Assembly (NCBI RefSeq): GCF_021290385.1
Contig: NZ_CP089928.1
Coordinates: 2,092,501 to 2,156,500 of the forward strand
Direction: 5' to 3'
DNA length: 64,000 nt
Origin: Microbulbifer sp. YPW16
GTDB taxonomy: Bacteria; Pseudomonadota; Gammaproteobacteria; Pseudomonadales; Cellvibrionaceae
Under the pieces are notes generated by a model. It saw only the letters and a program-made list of their open reading frames with translations, was not told the origin of the DNA and did not search any database. Shown one piece after another: positions 53,712 to 63,160 of the stretch (within the stretch, counting starts at the first letter, position 1; every line of letters starts with the position of its first letter). The translations under genes and the position numbers were made by a program.

Positions 53712-55385
53712 ATGACCGACAAACGCCACGACCCGAGCCGCACCATCCGCGCCCCCCACGGCAGCGCGTTGAACGCCAAAAGCTGGCTGACCGAGGCGCC
53801 TCTGCGCATGCTGATGAACAACCTGGACCCGGAAGTGGCCGAGCGCCCGGAGGACCTGGTGGTCTACGGTGGTATCGGCCGCGCCGCGCGGGACTGGGAA
53901 TGCTTCGACAAGATTGTCGAGGTACTGAAGCGCCTGGAAGACGACGAAACCCTGCTGGTGCAATCCGGCAAGCCGGTGGGTGTATTCAAGACCCACGCCG
54001 ATGCACCGCGGGTACTGATTGCCAACTCAAACCTGGTACCGCACTGGGCCACCTGGGAGCACTTCAACGAGCTGGATAAAAAGGGCCTGGCCATGTACGG
54101 CCAGATGACCGCCGGCTCCTGGATTTACATCGGTTCCCAGGGCATTGTCCAGGGCACTTACGAAACCTTCGCCGCAGTGGCGCGCCAGCACTTCGACGGC
54201 GAGGCAAACGGCAAGTGGATCCTGACCGGTGGCCTCGGCGGCATGGGCGGTGCCCAGCCACTGGCAGCCACCATGGCCGGCTTCTGTATGATCGCCGTGG
54301 AATGCGACGAGACCCGGATCGACTTCCGCCTGCGCACCGGCTACGTGGACAAAAAGGCCACTACCCTCGACGAGGCGCTGGAGATCATCAATAGCGCGAA
54401 GGAAAAAGGCGAAGCCGTGTCCGTGGGCCTGCTCGGTAATGCCGCCGACGTTTTCCCGGAACTGGTTGAGCGCAATATCACCCCGGACTCGGTCACCGAC
54501 CAGACTTCCGCCCACGACCCGCTGAACGGCTACCTGCCGAAGGGCTGGACGATGGAATACGCCGCCGAGATGCGCAAGAAAGATGAGGCGGCCGTGGTGA
54601 AGGCGGCCAAGCAGTCCATGGCCGTGCAGGTGGAAGCCATGCTGGAACTGCAGCGTCGCGGCGCCGCCACCCTGGATTACGGCAACAACATCCGCCAGAT
54701 GGCACTGGAAGAGGGTGTGAAGAACGCCTTCGATTTCCCCGGCTTTGTACCCGCCTACATCCGCCCGCTGTTCTGCCAGGGTATCGGCCCCTTCCGCTGG
54801 GCGGCGCTGTCCGGCAACCCGGAGGACATCTACAAGACCGATGCCAAGGTAAAGGAGCTGATCCCGGACGACCCGCAGCTGCACAACTGGCTGGATATGG
54901 CCCGCGAACGCATCCAGTTCCAGGGCCTGCCGGCACGTATCTGCTGGGTGGGCCTGAAGGATCGTGCGCGCCTGGCGCTGGCCTTCAACGAGATGGTGGC
55001 CAGCGGTGAACTGGAAGCACCGGTAGTCATCGGTCGCGACCACCTCGACAGCGGCTCGGTGGCCAGCCCCAACCGCGAGACCGAGGCCATGCAGGACGGT
55101 TCCGATGCGGTCTCCGACTGGCCGCTGCTGAATGCCCTGCTGAACACCGCCAGCGGTGCCACCTGGGTCTCTCTGCACCACGGCGGTGGTGTGGGCATGG
55201 GCTTCAGCCAGCACTCCGGCGTAGTGATCGTCTGTGACGGTACCGAGGCGGCGCGCAAGCGTATCGAGCGCGTCCTCTGGAACGACCCGGCCACCGGCGT
55301 GATGCGCCATGCGGATGCCGGTTACGACATCGCCAAGGATTGTGCGCGCGAGCAGGGCCTCGACCTGCCGATGCTGAAAGATTAA
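53712..55385 (+). CDS. hutU: Urocanate hydratase
   Basis: 557 residues, normal for urocanase. Start ATG 53712 with GAGG 5 nt before. Marks: [27 protein letters not shown] near the N-terminus, [25 protein letters not shown], the NAD-binding [19 protein letters not shown] and the Cys-containing [15 protein letters not shown]. It hydrates urocanate to imidazolone propionate using bound NAD+. Confidence 0.97.
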   Translation: MTDKRHDPSRTIRAPHGSALNAKSWLTEAPLRMLMNNLDPEVAERPEDLVVYGGIGRAARDWECFDKIVEVLKRLEDDETLLVQSGKPVGVFKTHADAPRVLIANSNLVPHWATWEHFNELDKKGLAMYGQMTAGSWIYIGSQGIVQGTYETFAAVARQHFDGEANGKWILTGGLGGMGGAQPLAATMAGFCMIAVECDETRIDFRLRTGYVDKKATTLDEALEIINSAKEKGEAVSVGLLGNAADVFPELVERNITPDSVTDQTSAHDPLNGYLPKGWTMEYAAEMRKKDEAAVVKAAKQSMAVQVEAMLELQRRGAATLDYGNNIRQMALEEGVKNAFDFPGFVPAYIRPLFCQGIGPFRWAALSGNPEDIYKTDAKVKELIPDDPQLHNWLDMARERIQFQGLPARICWVGLKDRARLALAFNEMVASGELEAPVVIGRDHLDSGSVASPNRETEAMQDGSDAVSDWPLLNALLNTASGATWVSLHHGGGVGMGFSQHSGVVIVCDGTEAARKRIERVLWNDPATGVMRHADAGYDIAKDCAREQGLDLPMLKD

Positions 55386-55525
55386 CACCCCGGGAATGAG
55401 GAGCCAGGGCACTTCCGCAGCCAGCTCCTCCCGCCGGCGAAGCCGGCCCCCGGAACCTGATATGGCTCGGGCCCAGGGCCTGAAGCGGAGCTGGAGCTCC
55501 GCGCTCGAAGCACAAGAGAGAATTT

Positions 55526-57076
55526 ATGTACAAACTGAAAATCACCCCCGGCCAGCTGAGCCTGGCCCAGCTGCGCCGCGTCGCCCGTGAACCGGTTGAG
55601 CTGTCCCTAGACCAGGGCGCCTACCCGGCGATCGAGGCATCCGCCAAAACCGTGGCACAGGTGCTGAGCGAAGGGCGCACCGTCTACGGTATCAACACCG
55701 GTTTCGGCCTGCTGGCCAACACCCGGATTGAGAAGGAAGACCTGGAAACCCTGCAGCGCGCCATCGTGCTGTCCCACGCTGCCGGTACCGGCCACTTTAT
55801 GGCCGAGGCCACCGTGCGGTTGCTGATGGTGCTGAAAATCAATTCACTCGCGCGCGGCTTTTCCGGTGTGCGCCCGGTGGTCATCGATGCGCTGATCAAG
55901 CTGGTCAATGCCGGTGTCTTCCCGGCCATTCCCGAAAAGGGTTCCGTGGGCGCCTCCGGTGACCTGGCACCGCTGGCGCATATGAGCGTGGTACTGCTGG
56001 GCGAGGGCGAATGCTTTATCGATGGCCAGCGCCGGCCCGCCGCCGAAGGCCTGCAAAAGGCCGGCCTGGAAGCGCTGACCCTGGCCCCGAAAGAGGGCCT
56101 GGCCCTGCTGAACGGCACCCAGGCATCCACCGCTTTTGCGCTGCTGGGCCTGTTCGCCGCCGAGGACCTGTTCGCCGGCGGTATCGTCACCGGCGCCCTG
56201 TCGCTGGAAGCCGCCAAGGGCTCGCGCCGCCCATTCGACGACCGCATTCATATGGTCCGCGGCCAGAAAGCGCAGCGCGAGGTAGCGGCGAGCTATCGCG
56301 CGCTGCTGGGCGACAGCAGCCAGATCGGCGAATCCCACCAGTTCTGTGAAAAGGTGCAGGACCCCTACTCCCTGCGTTGCCAGCCGCAGGTCATGGGTGC
56401 CTGCCTGCAGCAGATCCGCTTTGCTGCGGAAGTATTGCTGGCGGAAGCCAACGGTGTGTCGGACAACCCGCTGGTATTTACCGACGAGGAAAATCCGGAA
56501 AACTCTGACATTATTTCCGGTGGCAACTTCCACGCCGAGCCGGTGGCAATGGTCGCCGACAACCTGGCGCTGGCACTGGCCGAGATCGGCGCACTTTCCG
56601 AGCGCCGCATGGCGCTGTTGATCGACACCAACCTGTCCGGCCTGCCGCCTTTCCTGGTGGAAAATGGCGGGGTGAACTCCGGCTTTATGATCGCCCAGGT
56701 GACTTCCGCTGCACTGGCGAGCGAGAACAAGTCCCTGGCCCACCCGGCCAGCGTCGACTCCCTGCCTACCAGCGCCAACCAGGAAGACCATGTCTCCATG
56801 GCCACTTTCGCCGGCCGCCGCCTGCGGGACATGGCCGACAATACCTGCGGCATTCTCGCCGTGGAACTGCTGGCCGCCTGCCAGGGCCTGGACTTCCGTG
56901 CACCGCTGAAGAGCACCGATAAACTGGAACAGGCCAAGGCGAAGCTGCGCGAGCGCGTCAGCTTCTACGACAAGGACCGCTACTTCGCCCCGGATATCGA
57001 GGAAGCCAAGCAACTGCTGGCCAGTGCCGCATACCTGCCGTTCCTGGAACAGGACATGCTGCCAAGCGGGGAGTAA
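55526..57076 (+). CDS. hutH: Histidine ammonia-lyase
   Basis: 516 residues. The MIO electrophile forms from ASG in [17 protein letters not shown]. Other marks: [31 protein letters not shown] and the [15 protein letters not shown] stretch. It deaminates histidine to urocanate, which also acts as the HutC inducer. It is 140 bp downstream of hutU; terminator follows. Confidence 0.97.
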   Translation: MYKLKITPGQLSLAQLRRVAREPVELSLDQGAYPAIEASAKTVAQVLSEGRTVYGINTGFGLLANTRIEKEDLETLQRAIVLSHAAGTGHFMAEATVRLLMVLKINSLARGFSGVRPVVIDALIKLVNAGVFPAIPEKGSVGASGDLAPLAHMSVVLLGEGECFIDGQRRPAAEGLQKAGLEALTLAPKEGLALLNGTQASTAFALLGLFAAEDLFAGGIVTGALSLEAAKGSRRPFDDRIHMVRGQKAQREVAASYRALLGDSSQIGESHQFCEKVQDPYSLRCQPQVMGACLQQIRFAAEVLLAEANGVSDNPLVFTDEENPENSDIISGGNFHAEPVAMVADNLALALAEIGALSERRMALLIDTNLSGLPPFLVENGGVNSGFMIAQVTSAALASENKSLAHPASVDSLPTSANQEDHVSMATFAGRRLRDMADNTCGILAVELLAACQGLDFRAPLKSTDKLEQAKAKLRERVSFYDKDRYFAPDIEEAKQLLASAAYLPFLEQDMLPSGE

Positions 57077-57134
57077 GCCCCGGGTGAATGGCCCTGCCGT
57101 TTCACTGCCGTCCTGCTGCAATCAGCATACACAA

Positions 57135-57163
57135 GGCGCCGGTTTCGACCGGCGCCTTTTTAT
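57135..57163 (+). terminator. Terminator of the hutC-hutU-hutH operon
   Basis: GGCGCCGGT and ACCGGCGCC form a 9-bp stem with a 4-nt loop, followed by TTTTTATT. Confidence 0.92.
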
Positions 57164-57294
57164 TGCCCCCCAATAAAATCAAATTAGCGCCACCACCGCC
57201 GGATCCGTTTTCCTTCCCTTCCCGATTGAAACTGCCTGTGCAATGCTGCAAGCGCGGTAACGGGAGGTACAGCTCAATAAAAAAGGGAAAAGAC

Positions 57295-59397
57295 ATGAAC
57301 CGGAATAGCAAGAGTTCTCTGGGGTTCCTCGGGGGGATTTCACTCTCCGTTTTACTGGTCGCCTGTGGCGGCGAAAAACAGGCCACTGCCGAAACCGAAG
57401 CAGCCGCTCCGGAACCTGCGATCCAGCAGGTCAAACTGATTGACCGGGAGCTGCTGTTCGGCAATCCCAGCCGCTACCAGGGCCGCCTGAGCCCGAACGG
57501 CAAGCTGATGAGTTTCCGCGCACCATTGGATGGGGTGATGAACCTGTGGGTGGCCCCCGCCGGTGATATCGATGCGGCCAAACCCGTGACCCGCGATACA
57601 GGCCGTGGTATCCCCCTGCATTTCTGGGCCCTGGACAGCGAACACCTGCTGTTTACCCGCGACAAGAATGGTGATGAAAACTGGCACCTGTACAGCATCG
57701 AGCTGGATAGCGGCGAGATCACCGATCTGTCCCCCTATGAGGGGGTCCGCGCAGAAATGATCGCCCAGAGTGAATCCCGGCCGGGTGAGGTCATCGTCGG
57801 CATGAATGACCGCGATCCCCGCTGGCACGACCTTTACCGCGTCGACCTGAAGACCGCCGAGCGTGAACTGCTGTACGAAAACGACGGGTATCGGAGCTTC
57901 TATTTTGACAACGAACTCACCCTGAGGCTTGCAACAAAATCCACCCCCAGCGGCGGCTTCAAGGTTTTCGCGCGGGCAGGTGACAGCTGGGAGGAAGTGT
58001 TCGAGGTGGGCGTGAAGGATACCTTCACTACCAGCATCCTCGGCTTCGATGCCGCCAATGCCGGCATCTACATGCTCGACAGCCGCGGGCGCGACAAGGC
58101 CACGCTGGTCCACTACCAGCTGGAAAGCGGGACTTCAAAGGTCCTGGCGGAATCGGAAAAAGCGGATATATCAGATGTGCTTATGCACCCCCGCAAGCAC
58201 ACACCGATTGCCTATGCCGTCCAGTACCACACCAACGAGTGGATTCCGCTCGACGGCACCTACACCAACGATATCGCTGTGCTGAACAGGGAAACAGAGG
58301 GCGACTGGGGTATCCTGGCCTCCACCCTCGATGCGGGCAAGTGGGTCCTCTACGAAGATACCGCCAGTGCCTCGCCGGTTTACATGGTGTTCGATACCAA
58401 CAGCAACAAGCTGGAACCGATGTTCTCGACCCACCCGAAACTCGACGGCCTGCCGCTGGCAAACATGTATCCGGAAACCATCACCTCGCGGGACGGCAGG
58501 AAACTGGTTTCTTACCTGACGCTGCCGGTGCACGTGGATAACAAGGGCGATGCAGAGGCGCCGGTGCCCATGGTCCTGCTGGTACACGGAGGCCCCTGGG
58601 GGCGCGATGCCTTCGGTTATTCAGGCATGGTCCAGTGGCTGGCCAACCGTGGCTACGCGGTGCTGCAGGTCAACTTCCGCGCTTCCACAGGCTTCGGCAA
58701 GGAGTTTATCAATGCCGGCAATGGTGAATGGGCCGGCGCCATGCACGACGACCTGATTGATTCCGTGGACTGGGCCATCGAGCAGGGCATCACCACACCC
58801 GGGGAAGTGGCAATCATGGGCGGCAGCTATGGTGGCTACGCCACCCTGGTGGGCCTGACCTTCACACCGGAGAAATTCGCCTGCGGTGTCGATATTGTCG
58901 GTCCCTCGAACCTGAACACGCTGCTGGAATCCATCCCGCCCTACTGGGAAAGCTTCCGCAATACCCTGCACGCGGCAGTGGGTAACCCGGAGACCGAGTC
59001 GGGCAGGAAAATGCTGGCGGAACGCTCACCGCTCAATCGCGCCGACCAGATCGTGCGGCCCTTGCTGATCGGCCAGGGGGCCAATGACCCGCGGGTGAAG
59101 CAGGCGGAGTCGGACCAGATTGTGCAGGCCATGGCAGAGCGGGAGATCCCGGTCAGCTATATCCTGTACCCGGATGAGGGCCACGGGTTCCAGAAACCGG
59201 AAAACCGACTGTCCTTCATGGCTGCCACAGAGGCTTTCCTGTCCGAATGCCTGGGCGGTCGCCTGCAGCCCTTTGGGGATGACCTGGAGGGTTCCAGTAT
59301 GCAAGTGCAGCAGGGCGTGAACTTTATTCCCGGCCTCGCCGCGGCGCTGGAGGATGCCAGTGTGATCGCCACCAATACCGTCGAACCCGGGGAGTAA
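57295..59397 (+). CDS. S9 family (prolyl oligopeptidase-like) peptidase lipoprotein
   Basis: 700 residues from ATG 57295 (AAGGGA 7 nt upstream). Lipobox SVLLVAC. The N-terminal part (about 50-420) is a beta-propeller of the TolB/DPP type (FGNPSRYQGRLSPNGKLMSF...). The C-terminal alpha/beta hydrolase has MVLLVHGGPWGRDAFG, nucleophile Ser511 in MGGSYGGYATL, an acid in GANDPRVKQAESD and His in PDEGHGFQKPENR. It trims peptides in the periplasm or at the surface. No partner peptidase is near. Confidence 0.93.
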   Translation: MNRNSKSSLGFLGGISLSVLLVACGGEKQATAETEAAAPEPAIQQVKLIDRELLFGNPSRYQGRLSPNGKLMSFRAPLDGVMNLWVAPAGDIDAAKPVTRDTGRGIPLHFWALDSEHLLFTRDKNGDENWHLYSIELDSGEITDLSPYEGVRAEMIAQSESRPGEVIVGMNDRDPRWHDLYRVDLKTAERELLYENDGYRSFYFDNELTLRLATKSTPSGGFKVFARAGDSWEEVFEVGVKDTFTTSILGFDAANAGIYMLDSRGRDKATLVHYQLESGTSKVLAESEKADISDVLMHPRKHTPIAYAVQYHTNEWIPLDGTYTNDIAVLNRETEGDWGILASTLDAGKWVLYEDTASASPVYMVFDTNSNKLEPMFSTHPKLDGLPLANMYPETITSRDGRKLVSYLTLPVHVDNKGDAEAPVPMVLLVHGGPWGRDAFGYSGMVQWLANRGYAVLQVNFRASTGFGKEFINAGNGEWAGAMHDDLIDSVDWAIEQGITTPGEVAIMGGSYGGYATLVGLTFTPEKFACGVDIVGPSNLNTLLESIPPYWESFRNTLHAAVGNPETESGRKMLAERSPLNRADQIVRPLLIGQGANDPRVKQAESDQIVQAMAEREIPVSYILYPDEGHGFQKPENRLSFMAATEAFLSECLGGRLQPFGDDLEGSSMQVQQGVNFIPGLAAALEDASVIATNTVEPGE

Positions 59398-59406
59398 CTT
59401 CCTGTC

Positions 59407-59428
59407 TGGCCGCCCCCAGCGGGCGGCC
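59407..59428 (+). terminator. Hairpin after the S9 peptidase gene
   Basis: TGGCCGCC and GGCGGCCA form a GC-rich stem 10 bp after the stop. No T-run follows, so it may be a rho-type or pause hairpin. Confidence 0.5.
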
Positions 59429-59553
59429 ACCTACCTTCCATCCGGCCGCCACTCCACGTACTCCCCCGCATTGATGCGGATTTGATGAAATCTACGCCAT
59501 CGGTGCTAGGCTGAATGTAAGACGTTTTACCCGCCATAGGGCGTGGAGGTCTT

Positions 59554-59835
59554 ATGCAATGGCTACCTGGCAGGCTGCTGCCCACGGGCATCGGCACTGC
59601 TGTCCTCGTCGCGGGCTCGCTGGCCCTGCCCGCCTGCACCAGTGACGGCTACGTCAGCCGGAGCTACTCCAGTGATACGCGTTACCGGGTACAGGGGCGC
59701 TACTACCACTGTCACCGCAACCGCGGTGGTGTCTGCCATAACGTGCGCCACCCGGATTATTACTGGCGCGGTGGCAGCTACCGCCCCCGCTACCAGCAGG
59801 CGCGGCCACTACCCGCCAGGCCCCGCCCACTGTGA
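59554..59835 (+). CDS. Small Tyr/Arg-rich lipoprotein
   Basis: 93 residues with lipobox ALPAC. The mature part is short and rich in Tyr, Arg, Ser and Gly (SRSYSSDTRYRVQGRYYHCHRNRGG), with two Cys (YHCHR and GVCHN) that could pair. I do not recognise the family. GGAGG lies 6 nt before the ATG. It is followed by a second lipoprotein with similar composition. Confidence 0.7.
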   Translation: MQWLPGRLLPTGIGTAVLVAGSLALPACTSDGYVSRSYSSDTRYRVQGRYYHCHRNRGGVCHNVRHPDYYWRGGSYRPRYQQARPLPARPRPL

Positions 59836-59981
59836 TTTCAGACTATCGAAATTTGAGCATTCAGCGTGGCAGGCGCGTCCCCGGGCGGGCCCGCCGCATT
59901 GGATAGACCAGGCGAGCGGCCAGTTGATGGCCGCAGGGAATGCCGTAATTACCGGAACTTTCCCAACCGGAGACTGACGTC

Positions 59982-60356
59982 ATGAACAGGACCCTGAAGA
60001 CCGGACTGGTCGCCGTCACGGTCTGTGCAGCGCTCACGCTCGGCGCCTGTGCGACCGACGGCTACTATTCGGGTAGCTACTCGTCGGGAGGCTATTACTC
60101 CAGCTATCCCTATACCTACCCATCCAGCAGCGTGTACCTCTATTACTCGTCACCACGCTACTACCGCTACCGGTATCACCCGCGCTACCGCAGCTACTAT
60201 CGCGGTTACCCGCGCTACCGAGGCTACCGACACTACCGTGGCCACAACTATTACCGTGGCGGCCGGCATTATCACGGCGGTACGCGCTACCGGGGGCATC
60301 ACCGCTATCATGGCGGCACCCGCTACCGCGGCGGCAGCCATCGCCTGCGCCGCTGA
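59982..60356 (+). CDS. Tyr/Arg/Gly-rich low-complexity lipoprotein
   Basis: 124 residues with lipobox TLGAC. After YYSGSYSSGGYYSS come dense Tyr/Arg repeats of the PRYRGY/RHYRGH/GGTRYRGHHR type, with a basic, aromatic tail ending RLRR. Such tails suggest binding to nucleic acid, lipopolysaccharide or peptidoglycan, or a structural role; this is inference. It resembles the preceding small lipoprotein in the SYSS/YR pattern, and the two may be paralogs. Confidence 0.72.
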   Translation: MNRTLKTGLVAVTVCAALTLGACATDGYYSGSYSSGGYYSSYPYTYPSSSVYLYYSSPRYYRYRYHPRYRSYYRGYPRYRGYRHYRGHNYYRGGRHYHGGTRYRGHHRYHGGTRYRGGSHRLRR

Positions 60357-60379
60357 ATTGCAGGCATTACCTGCTTCCA

Positions 60380-60411
60380 CCAGGGGTATGGGTTGACGCC
60401 CATCCCCCTGG
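60380..60411 (+). terminator. Hairpin after the Tyr/Arg-rich lipoprotein gene
   Basis: CCAGGGGTATGGG and CCCATCCCCCTGG form a long, slightly bulged stem 24 bp past the stop. There is no clear T-run. Confidence 0.5.
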
Positions 60412-60564
60412 CTGCTGCCTACCTGCATGCTCGCCTCATACCTTGGTCATACAGACCTGCCTACGCCCCCCTGATAGGATTTTCCACAGTCGAATAAACA
60501 GTCCGCCTGTGGCCTGAGATTGCTCGGTAGGGCCAGGGCGACGGCATAGCCGCGGGAGTTTTCT

Positions 60565-61353
60565 GTGCAGCGGAATAATAAGAAACCAGCCCTGATTACC
60601 GGTTCCACCAGTGGTATCGGCCTGTCCATTGCCCACAGCCTGGCCCGAAGCGGCCACCCCATCATGCTGCACGGCCTGGTGGATCGTGCAGAGGGGGAAA
60701 GGCTGCAGCGGGAATTCAGCGAGACGTACGCTATCGACAGCGGTTTCAGCAACGCGGATATTGCCTCGGAGAGTGGTTGCCAGGAGCTGGCAGCAGACAC
60801 CCGCGAGGCCCTGGGCAATCCCGGCGTGCTGGTGAACAATGCCGGTATCCAGCACACCGCCGCCAGCCATGAATTTCCCAGTGATGCCTGGCAAAAAATC
60901 ATTTCTGTAAACCTCAGTGCCGCCTTCTACCTCGCCCGGGAAGTGTTGCCCGATATGCGGGCCGCTGGCTGGGGCCGGGTAGTCAATATTTCCTCCGTGC
61001 ATGGCCTGGTGGCCTCGGCGGAGAAGGCAGCGTACTGCGCCGCCAAACACGGACTGATCGGCCTGACCAAGGTGATGGCGCTGGAGAATGCCGATTGCGG
61101 TGTTACCGCCAATGCGGTCTGCCCCGGCTGGGTGGAGACGCCGCTGATCCAGCCCCAGATCGAGGCTATCGCCCGGGAAGAGGGGATCGACCTGGACCGG
61201 GCGCGGGCGCAACTGGTGGGCGCCAAGCAACCCATGCCCCGCACCACACGCCCGGAGGCGATTGGCGAGCTGGTGGTTTACCTCTGCGGAGAGTTCGCCG
61301 AAACCATTACCGGCGCCTCCCTGCCAGTGGACGGGGGCTGGACCGCGCAGTAG
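60565..61353 (+). CDS. 3-hydroxybutyrate dehydrogenase-like SDR
   Basis: 262 residues from a GTG start with GGGAG 6 nt upstream. SDR motifs: ALITGSTSGIGLSIAHSLA (NAD binding), NNAGIQHTA, catalytic Ser-Tyr-Lys in NISSVHGLVASAEKAAYCAAKHG. AVCPGWVETPLIQPQIEAIA followed by the helical lid and KQPMP fits D-3-hydroxybutyrate dehydrogenases. It would oxidise 3-hydroxybutyrate to acetoacetate when polyhydroxybutyrate is used. A response regulator follows 42 bp later. Confidence 0.85.
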   Translation: MQRNNKKPALITGSTSGIGLSIAHSLARSGHPIMLHGLVDRAEGERLQREFSETYAIDSGFSNADIASESGCQELAADTREALGNPGVLVNNAGIQHTAASHEFPSDAWQKIISVNLSAAFYLAREVLPDMRAAGWGRVVNISSVHGLVASAEKAAYCAAKHGLIGLTKVMALENADCGVTANAVCPGWVETPLIQPQIEAIAREEGIDLDRARAQLVGAKQPMPRTTRPEAIGELVVYLCGEFAETITGASLPVDGGWTAQ

Positions 61354-61395
61354 TATTTCCGGCACCCGCACAATAAAGTTAAATCAGGGTGCCCT

Positions 61396-62016
61396 GTGAG
61401 TTACCAACTGCTGATTGCCGATGACCATCCCCTCTATCGCGACGCGCTCGCCGCAACCCTGACGCGGCAATTCCAGTCCTCCGCGCTGCTGCAGAGCGAG
61501 GACCTGGATTCGACCCTGGCCCAGCTCAACTCCCACGATGTCGACCTGCTGCTGCTGGACCTCAATATGCCCGGCAGCGAGGGTTTCAACGGCCTGGCCC
61601 AGGTGCGCCACGATTTCCCCGCGATCCCGGTGGTGGTGGTTTCCGGCAGTGACAAAAACACGGTGATCCAGCAGGCGGCCAGCCTGGGCGCCAGCGGTTT
61701 CCTGTCAAAGACAGCCCGACCGGAGGAAATTGCCCGCTGTATCGCCGCGGTGCTTGAAGGAGAGCAGTGGTTCGATGAGGAGGTGCTGGCCGAGCCCTGC
61801 CAGGACGGCCTGGGCCAGCGGCTGGCGCTGCTGACCCCCCAGCAGCTGCGTATCTTTCACATGATTGCCCAGGGCCAGCTGAACAAGCAAATTGCCTACG
61901 AGCTCGACATTACCGAGCCCACCGTCAAAAGCCACGTCACCGCCATCCTGCGCAAGCTGGAGCTGCGCGACCGCAAACAACTGATCCGCGAGGCGCAGGG
62001 GCTGACCCAGCTGTAG
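61396..62016 (+). CDS. NarL/LuxR-family response regulator, orphan
   Basis: 206 residues from a GTG start. Receiver domain with Asp54-like phosphoacceptor in LLLLDLNMPGSEG and Lys in SGFLSKTARPEE; C-terminal LuxR HTH (LTPQQLRIFHMIAQGQLNKQIAYELDITEPTVKSHVTAIL). No histidine kinase gene is near. Position after the 3-hydroxybutyrate dehydrogenase gene suggests that it controls storage-polymer use. Confidence 0.9.
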   Translation: MSYQLLIADDHPLYRDALAATLTRQFQSSALLQSEDLDSTLAQLNSHDVDLLLLDLNMPGSEGFNGLAQVRHDFPAIPVVVVSGSDKNTVIQQAASLGASGFLSKTARPEEIARCIAAVLEGEQWFDEEVLAEPCQDGLGQRLALLTPQQLRIFHMIAQGQLNKQIAYELDITEPTVKSHVTAILRKLELRDRKQLIREAQGLTQL

Positions 62017-62072
62017 GGAACCTGCTCTCGACGCCGGCAGGCAAGAGAAATCAAGTTACGCCCGTTTTCCCT

Positions 62073-62148
62073 GTAGGGGCGGACCTCGTGTCCGCCCGGC
62101 CACAGTGCACGGCCACAGGACCCGGGCGAACACAAGGTTCGCCCCTAC
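62073..62148. repeat. Long inverted repeat, family B (second copy)
   Basis: GTAGGGGCGGACCTCGTGTC and the inverse CGAACACAAGGTTCGCCCC flank a 30-bp centre. Same family as 53550-53639 with some substitutions. It lies between the converging regulator and esterase genes. Confidence 0.8.
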
Positions 62149-62180
62149 GGTTTATTCGCATTGGATTTACAGCTCACTCC

Positions 62181-62203
62181 GTAGGAGCGGCCGCTGGCCG
62201 CGA
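62181..62203. repeat. Single REP-like unit, family A
   Basis: GTAGGAGCGGCCGCTGGCCG, same family as 25942-26015 and 38970-39027, here as one unit only and with a changed centre. It lies 22 bp before the esterase gene end. Confidence 0.75.
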
Positions 62204-62224
62204 CCGGGCACGCCTGGGTTTGGG

Positions 62225-63160
62225 CTATGACAGCCCGTGCACAAACTCCGCCGTATGGCGGTAGAAGCGCGCACAGGCATCCGGCACCAGGGCCTCCATA
62301 TTCAGGAAGGCGTGGATCATGTTATCGAAATGCAGGCACTGTGCCTCCACGCCGGCATCGTTGAGCCGTTTTACGTAGGCAATCCCCTCATCCCGCAAGG
62401 GGCAGAACTCCGCGGTGACAACCAGGCTAGGCGGCAGGTTGGCGGTGAACTCGCCATAAAGGGGGGAGCACTGGCTGCGGTTCTCCGCCCCCTGGAAATA
62501 ATTGTCGAAATACCAGCCGATCTTTTCCTTTTCCAGCAGGTAACCGCTGCCATTCTCCACAATGGAGGGCAGCTGCATGGTGTAGTCCAGGCTCGGGTAA
62601 ATAAGCACCTGGCCGGCCACATTGTGGCGCTCGTGCTGTAGCAGGCGGCAGGCGCTGGCGGTCATGGCGCCGCCGCCGGAATCGCCCACCAGGATCCAGT
62701 GGCCATTGTGAACGATGCCCTTCCGGTCCAGTGCCGGGCCGGCACCGCGCACTACGGTCAGCAGGTCTTCCACACCGGCCGGGAAGGGGTTTTCAGGGGC
62801 CAGCCGGTAATCGACAGAGATCACCGTACGCTCGCAGGCAGCTGCTATGCGGCGGCAGATGGGATCGTACACGGTCACACTGCCGGCCATATGGCCACCG
62901 CCGTGGCTGAAGATGATTGCCGGCCCGGGGGACATTGTTTCCGGCTGGTAGATCCGCACCGGCACATTGTAATGCTTGCCCGGCACCACGGTTTCGCACA
63001 CGGCCATATCCGGGCCCGCCTCGACGAAGCCACGGGTCAGGTTGGCCAGCCCCTCGCGGGCAGTGATGGGCGTGGGCTCGAAGCCCGCGGCCTTCAGCTG
63101 TTCCAGCTGGGCATTGAAGCCCTGCAGCCACTCCTCCAGTTTTGCATCAAGCTGTCGCAT
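62225..63160 (-). CDS. HSL-family alpha/beta hydrolase (esterase)
   Basis: 311 residues from ATG 63160 with GAGG just upstream; an ATG seven codons earlier is possible. Oxyanion-hole HGGGHMAGS, nucleophile GDSGGGAMTASA, acid in the ETEFCPLRDEG-like region, and His in FDNMIHAFLNME mark the hormone-sensitive-lipase family. It should hydrolyse short acyl esters. It overlaps the MFS transporter gene by 14 bp, so the ester or its product is probably imported or exported by that transporter. Confidence 0.88.
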   Translation of the reverse strand: MRQLDAKLEEWLQGFNAQLEQLKAAGFEPTPITAREGLANLTRGFVEAGPDMAVCETVVPGKHYNVPVRIYQPETMSPGPAIIFSHGGGHMAGSVTVYDPICRRIAAACERTVISVDYRLAPENPFPAGVEDLLTVVRGAGPALDRKGIVHNGHWILVGDSGGGAMTASACRLLQHERHNVAGQVLIYPSLDYTMQLPSIVENGSGYLLEKEKIGWYFDNYFQGAENRSQCSPLYGEFTANLPPSLVVTAEFCPLRDEGIAYVKRLNDAGVEAQCLHFDNMIHAFLNMEALVPDACARFYRHTAEFVHGLS

